A stretch of 64,000 nt of DNA from Parvibaculum sp049671045 (GTDB lineage: Bacteria > Pseudomonadota > Alphaproteobacteria > Parvibaculales > Parvibaculaceae): NCBI RefSeq assembly GCF_049671045.1, contig NZ_JBATUH010000043.1, positions 15,241-79,240 on the forward strand. The letters run 5' to 3'. A model generated the notes under the pieces. The model made no database searches. It had not been told where the DNA came from and worked only from the letters and a program-made list of their open reading frames with translations. Below, piece after piece: positions 7,749 to 15,713 of this stretch. Numbering within the stretch: position 1 is the first letter of the stretch; every line of letters starts with the position of its first letter. The position numbers and the translations under genes are program-made.

Positions 7749-9701
7749 TCAGGCGTCGTTCGGACGCTTGCCCTCATAAGCCGCAAGACGCAGATAGAGC
7801 GTCGAACGGGCAATGCCGAGCTTCTTGGCGGCGCGTGTCAGATTGCCGCCGCAGGCTCGGATGGCGGCCTCGATGCTACCACGCTCGACATATTTCAGAT
7901 TCAACCCGAGATGAGGCATCGGCGCGGCATCGCCGCCCGGCATCGGCCCATCGGCCGCATGGCAGCGTATGTCTTGCGGCAGATCCTCGAACCGTACTTC
8001 CGCCGCCCTGGACAGCAGCATGTGCTCAGCCGCATTGCGCAACTCGCGCACATTGCCCGGCCAGGGATAGCTCAGCAGCGCATCCTCGACCTCGTCGCTC
8101 AGCCTCGGCGTCTGCCTGTCCTGGCGCCCCGCGATCTCGCGCAGGAAGTGCTCCGTAAGTAGGAGTATGTCATCGCCCCGCTCGCGCAGCGCCGGAATGC
8201 GGAGCTGCAACGCGCCGAGACGATAGTAGAGGTCGCTGCGGAAGCGGCGCGCCTCCACCTCCTGCCGCAGGTCGCGGTTCGTCATGGCTATGAGCCGCAG
8301 ATTGACCTGCCGCGGCTCATTGCTGCCGACGCGATAGATGATGCCATCCTCGAGCACGCGCAGCAGAAAGGGCTGCATTTCGAGCGGCAGTTCGCCGATT
8401 TCGTCGAGGCAGAGAACGCCATTGTCGGCGGCCTCGACCTTGCCCACCCGCCCGTCATCGCGCGCGCCCGTGAACGCGCCCTTTACGTAGCCGAAAAGCT
8501 CGCTCGCGATGAGCTCTCGCGGCAGCGCGCCGCAATTGACCGGCACGAACGGACCGGAGGCAACATCGCTCAGGCCGTGAATCGCACGCGCGAATAGCTC
8601 CTTGCCAACTCCCGTCTCGCCGGTGACGAGAACGGGCGCGCCGCTCTCCGAAAGGCAGAGAACGCGCTCCTTCGCCTCCCTGATGGCGGGGCTTTCGCCG
8701 CGTATCTCGTCGAGGCAGATAACCTTTTCGGTGTGGGCCAGGGTGGCCATGGTCCGGCTCGACGAGCGCGCTGCGCTCCGGCGGCGATTATGCAGGACGA
8801 CGATCGCGCCGATGCCATCGCCATCCTGCTCGACAAGCTCCACGCCCGCATTCGGCACCGCATCGTTGATGCGCGAGCGCCAGGACGAGAAAGGCGCCGA
8901 TTTGAGGAACGGCATGGCGCCCGAACAGATGGCCTCCGCATTCTGCCGGTTCACATCGCGCAGCCCGCGTTCGGAAGCGTGGACGATGAGCCCGCGCCGG
9001 TCGACCATGATGAACTCGTCGCTGGACCAGCGGGCGCGCTTGCTCAGAAAGTGACGCAGTAGGACGTCGTGATCGCGCTGCGTCGCGCGGGCGACCTCGG
9101 CCGACACCTGCTGGCTTGTGACCACGGCGAGCGCGAGGCTCTGCGGATTGAAGTGCGCCGCCATGCCGGCGATCACGATGGCTCCCATCACATGCCCATC
9201 GGCCGGATGGTGAACCGGGCTGCCGGCGCAAGCCCAGCGCTGGAATTCAGGACAGAAATGCTCGCTGCCATGGATCTGGACCGGGCGTCCGAGCGCGAGC
9301 GCGGTGCCGACGCCGTTCGTTCCCGTATCATCCTCGTTCCAGCGCCCGCCGCGCGCGGCATGAATTTCATGGCCGAGATCGATTACGCGCTCGTCGCCCG
9401 CCGTCTCGATGATGACGCCGGTGGCATCGGTGAGAATCATCATCGCGCCAGCCTCCGACAGGAAGTGACGCGAGGATGCGAGCGCGGTCTGCGCCGCATG
9501 CAGGAAGGTGTTGTTCTCCGCCTGACGACGGAACAACTCGGCTTCGGCGACCAGCGCCGCCCGCTTCTGCTCGAGGTCGATGCGATGCCGCTGCGACCGT
9601 TTCCAGGATTCGATGACGGCGTCCCTGACGCCAGCCTGAATATGCCGACCTCCGACGAAGTCCTCCCAGGCTTGTCTTACGTGTCGATCATCCACTTGCA
9701 A
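7749..9701 (-). CDS. Sigma-54-dependent Fis-family activator, AcoR type
   Basis: A 650-residue enhancer-binding protein. The N-terminal half carries a GAF-type sensor with the AcoR hallmark stretch RWNEDDTGTNGVGTALA and GSEHFCPEFQRWACAG. The central AAA+ domain has Walker A GETGVGKE, the sigma-54 contact loop GAFTGA, Walker B VLCLDEIG and an arginine-finger region. The C-terminus (about the last 45 residues) is a Fis-like helix-turn-helix, ACGGNLTRAAKKLGIARSTL. Members of this group sense small alcohols, ketones or diols and activate oxygenase or dehydrogenase operons. The start is TTG with GGAGGGAGGG upstream; a GTG two codons later is possible. It is the natural candidate to act at the promoters at 7599-7614 and 28683-28697. 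Confidence 0.9.
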   Translation of the reverse strand: MQVDDRHVRQAWEDFVGGRHIQAGVRDAVIESWKRSQRHRIDLEQKRAALVAEAELFRRQAENNTFLHAAQTALASSRHFLSEAGAMMILTDATGVIIETAGDERVIDLGHEIHAARGGRWNEDDTGTNGVGTALALGRPVQIHGSEHFCPEFQRWACAGSPVHHPADGHVMGAIVIAGMAAHFNPQSLALAVVTSQQVSAEVARATQRDHDVLLRHFLSKRARWSSDEFIMVDRRGLIVHASERGLRDVNRQNAEAICSGAMPFLKSAPFSSWRSRINDAVPNAGVELVEQDGDGIGAIVVLHNRRRSAARSSSRTMATLAHTEKVICLDEIRGESPAIREAKERVLCLSESGAPVLVTGETGVGKELFARAIHGLSDVASGPFVPVNCGALPRELIASELFGYVKGAFTGARDDGRVGKVEAADNGVLCLDEIGELPLEMQPFLLRVLEDGIIYRVGSNEPRQVNLRLIAMTNRDLRQEVEARRFRSDLYYRLGALQLRIPALRERGDDILLLTEHFLREIAGRQDRQTPRLSDEVEDALLSYPWPGNVRELRNAAEHMLLSRAAEVRFEDLPQDIRCHAADGPMPGGDAAPMPHLGLNLKYVERGSIEAAIRACGGNLTRAAKKLGIARSTLYLRLAAYEGKRPNDA

Positions 9702-9937
9702 TATTCCCTCCCTCCGCCGAGTTGACCTCCCCGGAGCGTCTAAGCTGAATTTTGTGTCGTGGCGGCCTGGACGCCCCTCCCCGGCAATTTTTTCATTGCT
9801 CGAAAAGCGTCTCGGCCCTCTCTCCCATCTATATTGTGGCTTGCCTCATCAGCGCGGTCTAGCAATTTATAATCACTCAATTAATGCGGGTATTAGCGAA
9901 GTAAAAAAAGCAGCCGCGGCGGACGAAGATTGGTTCA

Positions 9938-11098
9938 TCAGGCGCGCCCTCCGGACCATTTGAAGATGTTGTTGCGCTGGACCGCGGACGATCCGCCGAT
10001 GATCGGCAAAAGAAGCGCGTCGCGCACATAGCGCTCCGTATCGAAATCCTTCACATAGCCATAGGCGCCGAAGACCGTCTGGCTCTCGAGCGCAATATAT
10101 TTTGCGGCCTCGGTTGCGAAGAGTTTGGTCATCGACGTTTCGACACCGCAGCGGGTGCGGCTGTTTGCCAACCATGCCGCGTGGTAGAGCATCAGCCGCG
10201 ACGCATGAAGCCGCGTCTTCATGTTGGCGAGCTTGTGCTGGATCGACTGATAATTGCTGATCGTCTTTCCGAATTGCCGCCGCTCGAAGGCATATTCCCA
10301 TGCATCGTCGAGCGCGGCGCGCGCAATGCCGACCGCGATCGCCGCAACTTCGAGTTTCTCGACGTCGAGACCGGCTCCGACGATCATCCGCCAGCCATCG
10401 TTCCAGCCCTCCTCTCCGCCGACGACATTGGCAAAAGGAACCTCGACATCCTCGAAGGTCACGTCGGTGGTCGCGGCCCCTTTCATCCCCAGCCCTTCGA
10501 TGGTCGAAATGGACACGCCGCTTGCCGTCGGCGGGATCAGAACCAGAGAGAGGTTCCTGTAGCGCGCTTCCTCGGGCCCCGTGCGCACCAGAGCGTAGAT
10601 ATAGTCGGCTATGGCCGCGCCCGAGCAGAAGCGCTTCGCCCCGTTGATGCGCAACATGTCGCCCGAGCGTTCGGCCCGCGTCTTCACGCTTGCGAGATCG
10701 GCGCCGACATCGGGCTCCGTCCAGCCATAGGCGAAGATGAGCGAGCCATCGACCACCCTCGGCAGAAGCTCGCGCTTCTGCTCCTCGGTCGCGCATTCCT
10801 CGATATTCATGCCCGCATAGCAGGTGGCCATGATGTAAGGCACGGACACGGCGAGGCTGCGGCGCGACAATTCCTCGATCGTCACCATGGTGGCGAGGAT
10901 ATCGCGCCCCGTGCCGCCATATTCCTCGGGCACGGTCAGCCCCATCATGCCAAGATCGGCGAGCTTCCGGAACACTTCGCGCGGGAAGTGATTGTCCTTG
11001 TCCCACCGGCCGGCCTCGACACGGGGCATTTCCCTGTCGATGAAACGGCCCAGCGTCGCGCGAAGCTGACGGATGTGATCGGGCTCGGCGAAGTTCAT
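9938..11098 (-). CDS. Acyl-CoA dehydrogenase
   Basis: A 386-residue flavoprotein that introduces an alpha-beta double bond into an acyl-CoA. Motifs: PEEYGGTGRD, YGWTEPDVGADLAS (FAD/substrate loop), RINGAKRFCSGA, RRQFGKTISNYQSIQHKLANM and the C-terminal GAYGYVKDFDTERYVRDA. The usual catalytic Glu in the C-terminal YEGT-like motif is missing (IIGGSSAVQRN), but a Glu is present in GLDVEKL at about residue 247, the position used by isovaleryl-CoA dehydrogenase, hinting at a branched or unusual substrate. Its ATG overlaps the hydratase stop by one base (TGATG), with GGGGGAA upstream, so the two are translationally coupled. An upstream GTG three bases earlier is an alternative start. Confidence 0.88.
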   Translation of the reverse strand: MNFAEPDHIRQLRATLGRFIDREMPRVEAGRWDKDNHFPREVFRKLADLGMMGLTVPEEYGGTGRDILATMVTIEELSRRSLAVSVPYIMATCYAGMNIEECATEEQKRELLPRVVDGSLIFAYGWTEPDVGADLASVKTRAERSGDMLRINGAKRFCSGAAIADYIYALVRTGPEEARYRNLSLVLIPPTASGVSISTIEGLGMKGAATTDVTFEDVEVPFANVVGGEEGWNDGWRMIVGAGLDVEKLEVAAIAVGIARAALDDAWEYAFERRQFGKTISNYQSIQHKLANMKTRLHASRLMLYHAAWLANSRTRCGVETSMTKLFATEAAKYIALESQTVFGAYGYVKDFDTERYVRDALLLPIIGGSSAVQRNNIFKWSGGRA

Positions 11099-11895
11099 CA
11101 CTTCCCCCGGCCGAAGACGGGCTGGCGCTTCTCGCGGAAGGCCGACACCGCTTCCTGATGGTCGGCGCTGATATTGGACAACGCCTCATAAGCAAGAGAG
11201 GCGTCCATGATCGAATGGGCGAGCTGCTTCAGGCCGATATTCGCCGACACCTTGCTCCATCGGATTGCCTTGGTCGCGCCGCGCGCCAGCCGGTCGGCAA
11301 AGTCGTCGACGCGCTTGTCGAGTTCGCCCGCCGGAACGGCATGGTTGATGAGACCGATACGCGCGGCCTCGACAGCGCTCATGAGATCGCCCGTCATGAG
11401 ATATTCCTTGGCGCGCGCATAGCCGATGAGCTGCGGCCAGATCACCGCGCCGCCATCGCCCGCCACAAAGCCGACGCTCACATGCGGATCGCCGATCTTC
11501 GCCGTTTCGGCCGCGAAGATCACGTCGCAGAAAAGCGCGATCGTGGCGCCGAGCCCTGTCGCATGTCCGTTCAGCTTGGCGATGACCGGCTTTTCGCAAT
11601 CGAGCAGCGAGAAGACGATCTGCTTGCCCTCGCGCGCGGTCTTCTCGAAGAGCACCGGGCGGTCGATCATGCCCTGCATCCAGTCGATATCGCCGCCTGA
11701 CGAGAAGGCGCGGCCAGCGCCCGTGATGACGATGATGTCGCTTTCCGCATCGTTCGCCGCATCGACGAAGACGCGGGCCAGCTCCTCATGCATGAGCCCA
11801 TCGACAGCGTTGAGCTTGTCGGGGCGGTTGAGCGTGATGGTCAGCACGCGCTCGCGACGCTCGAAAAGCAGCGTCTGGTAGTTGGAAAAATTCAT
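11098..11895 (-). CDS. Enoyl-CoA hydratase/isomerase family protein
   Basis: A 265-residue crotonase-fold protein: LTITLNRPDKLNAVDG, the oxyanion-hole segments AFSSGGDIDWM and GHATGLGATIALFCDVIFAAE. The two crotonase catalytic glutamates are not both evident: the region that normally reads P-E-V...G-x-x-P-G-x-G-G here reads DPHVSVGFVAGDGG, so the second position is Asp. It may be a hydratase of atypical mechanism or another crotonase activity. I chose the ATG at 11895 (45 codons inside the longest frame) because GAGAGG precedes it and the conserved fold starts right after it. It heads a two-gene operon with the acyl-CoA dehydrogenase. Confidence 0.85.
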   Translation of the reverse strand: MNFSNYQTLLFERRERVLTITLNRPDKLNAVDGLMHEELARVFVDAANDAESDIIVITGAGRAFSSGGDIDWMQGMIDRPVLFEKTAREGKQIVFSLLDCEKPVIAKLNGHATGLGATIALFCDVIFAAETAKIGDPHVSVGFVAGDGGAVIWPQLIGYARAKEYLMTGDLMSAVEAARIGLINHAVPAGELDKRVDDFADRLARGATKAIRWSKVSANIGLKQLAHSIMDASLAYEALSNISADHQEAVSAFREKRQPVFGRGK

Positions 11896-12001
11896 GATCG
11901 CCTCTCGCTTCCGGATTGGGTTTCCAGCCTCCGCGCCTCTGGAAACAGCTTCAGGATTGCCACGACGCGGATTCGCTTTCCGGAAACCCCGATTTGGCCA
12001 A

Positions 12002-12052
12002 ATGGTAGGCATCCGAGAATTATGAGTCAACAGTCACTGACTAATGATTCAT
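12002..12052 (-). promoter_or_regulatory. Promoter plus TetR-type operator of the hydratase/dehydrogenase operon
   Basis: Operator at 12022-12052: 31 bp centred on AGTCACTGACT, flanked by ATGAGTCA on one side and GATTCAT on the other. Read on the minus strand, TTGACT (12030-12025) inside the operator serves as -35, followed after 17 bases by TACCAT (12007-12002). Transcription would start near 11995, about 100 bases before the ATG. The same arrangement recurs at 14130-14160 and 28504-28534, so repressor binding over the -35 box is inferred. Confidence 0.75.
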
Positions 12053-12159
12053 TTTTTGACGCAAGGGAAGCGCTGCCTCGCGGCACAATTCTTCAGACGT
12101 CGGATGACAGAAGGAGCGCGCGCCCCTGAATGCGCGCCCTTGCGCCCGCGTACGAGACG

Positions 12160-12819
12160 CTAGGAGAGACCACCCCGGATGATCTTCATATAGGCCCTGA
12201 CGACCTTTTCCGGCAGCTTCCTGTGTCTCTCATTGCCCTTGACGTAGCGCAGGTAGAGATAGCTGCGGGCCGCCATCATCATATAGGCGACCGTCTCGAG
12301 TTCGTCGCGATCGAAATTGCGGATCTCGCCTCGCTTCACGGCGCGCTCAAGCGCCACGAGATAGCGATCGGCGAGGATCTTGAAGTGCTTGCGATGCGCG
12401 AGCGGCGCGGCCGTCTCCGCCTCGTTCAGAACGCGGATGAAGCCCGGATTGGCGTCCAGATATTCGAAGAAGGCGCGAAAGCCGCGCTCCTCCATGTCGT
12501 AAATGTCCCTGGAGCCGCGCACCCGCTCGCGGATGAAGTCGAGCATGGCGACGCCGGCATGGGGAAGAAGCTCGTCGAACAGCTCCTGGCGAGAGCCGAA
12601 ATAGAGATAGAAGGTACCCTGCGCGAAGCCCGCCGCCTCCGTGATCCGGGAAATCGAGGCGCCCGCATATCCATGCTGGCGTATCACGCGCGTGGCCGCA
12701 TCGAATATGGCCTCACGCACATCCGCCGAGCGTTCCTCGCGCGACAATCGCTTGCGGGGACGAACGGGGGCTGGCGGCACGGATTTTTTGTTGCGGACTT
12801 TCTCAGCGGTCTTTCTCAC
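12160..12819 (-). CDS. TetR/AcrR-family transcriptional regulator
   Basis: A 219-residue repressor-type protein. A basic leader (RPRKRLSREERS) is followed by the TetR helix-turn-helix: IFDAATRVIRQHGYAGAS, then ISRITEAAGFAQGTFYLYF, then SRQELFDELL. The remainder is an all-helical ligand-binding domain. The longest frame runs another 121 codons upstream with low-complexity, unlikely protein; I chose the GTG at 12819, preceded by GAGAGG, which gives the family's usual length. Lying between the hydratase operon and the esterase, both of which carry the AGTCASTGACT operator, it is the best candidate to bind that operator. No copy of the operator was seen in front of this gene itself. Confidence 0.85.
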   Translation of the reverse strand: MRKTAEKVRNKKSVPPAPVRPRKRLSREERSADVREAIFDAATRVIRQHGYAGASISRITEAAGFAQGTFYLYFGSRQELFDELLPHAGVAMLDFIRERVRGSRDIYDMEERGFRAFFEYLDANPGFIRVLNEAETAAPLAHRKHFKILADRYLVALERAVKRGEIRNFDRDELETVAYMMMAARSYLYLRYVKGNERHRKLPEKVVRAYMKIIRGGLS

Positions 12820-13151
12820 GGTGTCCTCTCGTCGCGCGCGCCACATCGAGGGTTTGGGCATACAGGGGCCGGGCGAGATATTCCGTCCTGGCCGCTTCAC
12901 CGGCTTGCTCGGGGCATTGCAGGCCGCCTCTGGCTTGCGCCCTGTCTTCCCGGCAAGGAAAGCGGGCGGAAAGCCCCGCTCCCGCCCGGCGGTGAACGTA
13001 CAACTTCGCGCCCGAAGACAGCAAGGGCAGCAGCCAACTTCGTGAGCTTCTTCGCAAATAAAGTCCGCGGCGGCGTTCCGAATCGCCCCGGCGGGCGGCC
13101 ATGCGCCTTTCGGGCGCGATTCGGAACCTGGTGAAGGCCGGCCGATGCGCC
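12820..13151. other. Intergenic region with a 12-bp-arm inverted repeat
   Basis: About 330 bases between the esterase stop and the TetR start. No convincing gene. It contains perfect 12-base arms, GTTCCGAATCGC at 13075-13086 and its complement at 13116-13127, around a 29-base GC-rich spacer that can itself fold. Lying just downstream of the minus-strand esterase, it may end that transcript, although there is no T-run. Confidence 0.45.
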
Positions 13152-14066
13152 TCAGGCCAATCCGAGCCTCGGGCGCACCCACTCGGCCATGCGGGCGATC
13201 GCGTCATCGGCCTCCGGAGCATGCCCGGCCATGAACTCGAAGACGTGCTGCATGTCGGGGAAGAGATCGAGCCTGACCTCCACGCCGGCCTGCTTGGCGC
13301 TTTCGGCAATGCGACGGCTGTCGTCGAGAAGGGTCTCGGCCTCGCCAACCTGGATATAGATCGGCGGAAAGCCTCTGTAGTCCGTGTAGAGAGGGTTGGC
13401 CAGCGGATGCTTCGGATCGCCGTTCTCGCCGATGAAGAGGCTTCCAAGCGCCGTCGTCGTCTCCCGCGACACCAGCGCATCGCGATGACCGTTGCTGTCA
13501 TAGGTCGCGCCCGACGTGTCGAGCCCCGCCCAGGGCGACATCGGCATGGTGGCGACGGGGAGCGGCAGCCCCTGCTCGCGCGCCCCGGCGATGGTCGTCA
13601 GCGCGAGCGCCCCGCCCGCCGAATCGCCCGTGAGCGCGACATGCTCCGGCTTCAGCCCTTCGCTCGTCAGGAGCCAGCGATAGGCCCGCACCATGTCGTT
13701 GACCGGGCCGGGATGCGGGTTCTCGGGCGCAAGGCCGTAATGCACGATGAGCGCGCGGCAGCCGACGGCCTTCGCGATATGCGCGAAGAGCTTGCGATGG
13801 CTGTACATCGAGCCGACGACATAGCCGCCGCCATGCGAACAAAGGAGCACGCGGTCCGTAGCGCAGCCTTTCGGTATGGCCCACATGGCGGGAACGCCGC
13901 CCGCATCGACCTCGATGTAATCGACGCCGCCGGGCTCCGCCGTCACGTCGCCCCAATGACCGAAAAGGCGCCGCAGCTCCTCCACGGACATGTCGGGATT
14001 GGCGGTCATCGCATCGACCCACCCCTTGTACAAATTCTTCAGATCATCCGATTCCCGGCTCGCCAT
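13152..14066 (-). CDS. Alpha/beta hydrolase, HSL (hormone-sensitive lipase) family esterase
   Basis: A 304-residue serine esterase. The oxyanion-hole motif HGGG (CSHGGGYVVGS), nucleophile elbow GDSAGG, acidic residue in GEAETLLDDS and the histidine in DMQHVFEF give the complete family IV (HSL) triad in the expected order. It hydrolyses an ester, plausibly one made by a Baeyer-Villiger monooxygenase. The start at 14066 has GGGAGG 7 bases upstream; the longest frame begins 12 codons earlier without such a site. It is a single-gene unit whose promoter region carries the same operator as the hydratase and BVMO operons, which ties it to that pathway. Confidence 0.87.
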   Translation of the reverse strand: MASRESDDLKNLYKGWVDAMTANPDMSVEELRRLFGHWGDVTAEPGGVDYIEVDAGGVPAMWAIPKGCATDRVLLCSHGGGYVVGSMYSHRKLFAHIAKAVGCRALIVHYGLAPENPHPGPVNDMVRAYRWLLTSEGLKPEHVALTGDSAGGALALTTIAGAREQGLPLPVATMPMSPWAGLDTSGATYDSNGHRDALVSRETTTALGSLFIGENGDPKHPLANPLYTDYRGFPPIYIQVGEAETLLDDSRRIAESAKQAGVEVRLDLFPDMQHVFEFMAGHAPEADDAIARMAEWVRPRLGLA

Positions 14067-14108
14067 GAATTCCTCCCGACATAAGTTCCGGATTGGCAAC
14101 ATGACGAA

Positions 14109-14160
14109 ATACTAGTGAGCGAAATTTCTCTGAGTCAACAGTCAGTGACTATCAACTCAT
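14109..14160 (-). promoter_or_regulatory. Promoter plus TetR-type operator of the esterase gene
   Basis: Operator at 14130-14160 with core AGTCAGTGACT and flanking TGAGTCA. On the minus strand TTGACT (14138-14133) is the -35 box and TAGTAT (14114-14109) the -10 box at 18-bp spacing. The ATG of the esterase is about 45 bases after the -10 box. The region is shared with the divergent cupin operon, which could also be affected. Confidence 0.75.
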
Positions 14161-14260
14161 ATGAACAGCAAGCGTGCACGATTTTCGCATGGACGTAAAA
14201 ACGTCCGAATTTCAGACACTATTTGATCTTCTGCACCAACGACCGCGCTTTTCCGTAATT

Positions 14261-14294
14261 GAACACTCGTTGTATCTATTTACAACGAGCGTTC
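14261..14294. promoter_or_regulatory. 34-bp palindromic operator upstream of the cupin-tetR-FAH operon
   Basis: Arms of 14 bases (14261-14274 and 14281-14294) match at 13 of 14 positions around the 6-base spacer TCTATT; the inner part is CTCGTTGTA and its complement. It is 80 bases upstream of the cupin ATG and unrelated to the AGTCASTGACT operator. The TetR regulator encoded second in this operon is the likely ligand, giving autoregulation; this is inference from position and symmetry. Confidence 0.65.
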
Positions 14295-14373
14295 AACATG
14301 CGCATGCTTTCAGGGAGATCGGGGAGAGATCGACGAGCCGGCAGCGCCGGCGCCACAAGGGAGGAACTGCGTC

Positions 14374-14907
14374 ATGCCCATGACCGTCAATCGCATCGTC
14401 ACCGGCCACAACGCAGAGGGGAAATCGACCATCCTCTTTTCCGACAACGGAACGAATGTGACGCATATTCCATCGTGGAAGGGCCTTTACGTGACCGAAC
14501 TCTGGGTCACGAACGAGACGCCGGCCGACAATTCCGGCCATGAGGACCGCTCGCTCCGACCGATGAGGCACGATCCGGCGCCGCGCGGCACGATCTTTCG
14601 TCTGGTCGAGATTCCGCCCGAATCGCAGACGACCTTTGACGCTGTGGGAATCTTCGACGAGCTGGGCAGCGAGAACAAACCTACCTCCGAGGACAGCGCC
14701 CGCCACCCCTCCATGCACAAGACGAACTCCATCGACTATCTCGTCGTCATCAGCGGCGAGTGCATCATGGGCATGGATGAGGGCGAGATCGTCGTGCGTC
14801 AGGGCGACTGCATCGTCCAGCGGGGGACGAATCACGCCTGGATCAACAAGACGGACAAGCCCTGCCTTCTCGCAGTCATTCTGATCGACGCAGTCCCGGC
14901 GCCATGA
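14374..14907 (+). CDS. Cupin-domain protein
   Basis: A 177-residue single-domain cupin. The first cupin motif is degenerate (SMHKTNSIDYLVVISGE) and the second is GDCIVQRGTNHAWIN, so only part of the usual His/His/Glu/His metal set is present (His of SMHKT, Glu of SGE, His of NHAW). Members near aromatic or ring-cleavage genes are often small dioxygenase-like or binding proteins; the activity here is unknown. Start at 14374 with GGGAGG nine bases upstream; a second ATG two codons later is possible. Its stop overlaps the TetR start (ATGA), so the operon is coupled. Confidence 0.75.
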   Translation: MPMTVNRIVTGHNAEGKSTILFSDNGTNVTHIPSWKGLYVTELWVTNETPADNSGHEDRSLRPMRHDPAPRGTIFRLVEIPPESQTTFDAVGIFDELGSENKPTSEDSARHPSMHKTNSIDYLVVISGECIMGMDEGEIVVRQGDCIVQRGTNHAWINKTDKPCLLAVILIDAVPAP

Positions 14908-15713
14908 CAGGCGGCAAGAGCGGTTGTCTCCCGCCGTCCGGCTTGCTATCGGTGTCGAGGTTTCCGCTCGATGCCGGACGTGTCACGATGAAGAGCCGAA
15001 TATCAGGACGCGGCGAGAAGACGGCGAAGGACGCCCTCCGGGGAACGCGGCGCGACGGGCGCGCGACGAGGCAGGCGATCCTCATGACGGCCGAACGGCT
15101 CTTCGCCGAGTCCGGGCTCGATGGCGTCTCGATCCGCGAGATCACCAGCGCCTCGGGTGTCGATCTCGCGCTGGTGAACTACCATTTCAAGTCGAAGGAA
15201 AATCTTTTCGCTGCGACGCTGTCGATGCGCATCGACGAGATGAACGGCAAGCGTCTCGCGCTTCTCGATCAGGTCGAAATCGCCGAATACAGCATGCGCA
15301 CGCTGCGCGACATACTCGATGCGTTCACGAAACCCTATGTGGGCCTGACGCGCAAGGAACAGCGCGATCTGTCCAACTATCGCCGCCTCGTCGCGCTGGT
15401 CGCCAACTCCCAGCGCTGGCAAGCAGTGATTTTCGAGCAGCATTATGACCCGACGACGAAGCGCTTTATCGAGGCGCTGCACCAGACGCTGCCGAGTGCT
15501 GACCCGGCCAAGCTCTACTGGTCCATGAGCTTCTTTCTCGGCGCGATGGTGAACGCCTTTGCCGAGACGGGGCGCGTCGACAGGCTCTCCGGCGGCCTTT
15601 GCCATTCCGGACGGCTCGAGGACATCCGCCGCAACATCGTGGATTTCATGATCGGCGGCCTCCTGCAAAGCGCCGGCATTGGCGAAAGACAGATGAAAGG
15701 AGGCCGCGCATGA
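14904..15713 (+). CDS. TetR/AcrR-family transcriptional regulator (CecR-like C-terminal domain)
   Basis: A 269-residue regulator. TetR DNA-binding domain: ILMTAERLFAESGLDGVSIREITSASGVDLALVNYHFKSKENLF. The long C-terminal half, with the KEQRDLSNYRRLVALVANSQRW segment, resembles the larger TetR proteins with a CecR-type domain. The start used here overlaps the cupin stop as ATGA; an ATG at 14988 would remove 28 residues of unlikely leader and cannot be excluded. Its stop overlaps the FAH start by the same ATGA arrangement. Probably autoregulates through the 34-bp palindrome at 14261-14294. Confidence 0.83.
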   Translation: MTGGKSGCLPPSGLLSVSRFPLDAGRVTMKSRISGRGEKTAKDALRGTRRDGRATRQAILMTAERLFAESGLDGVSIREITSASGVDLALVNYHFKSKENLFAATLSMRIDEMNGKRLALLDQVEIAEYSMRTLRDILDAFTKPYVGLTRKEQRDLSNYRRLVALVANSQRWQAVIFEQHYDPTTKRFIEALHQTLPSADPAKLYWSMSFFLGAMVNAFAETGRVDRLSGGLCHSGRLEDIRRNIVDFMIGGLLQSAGIGERQMKGGRA

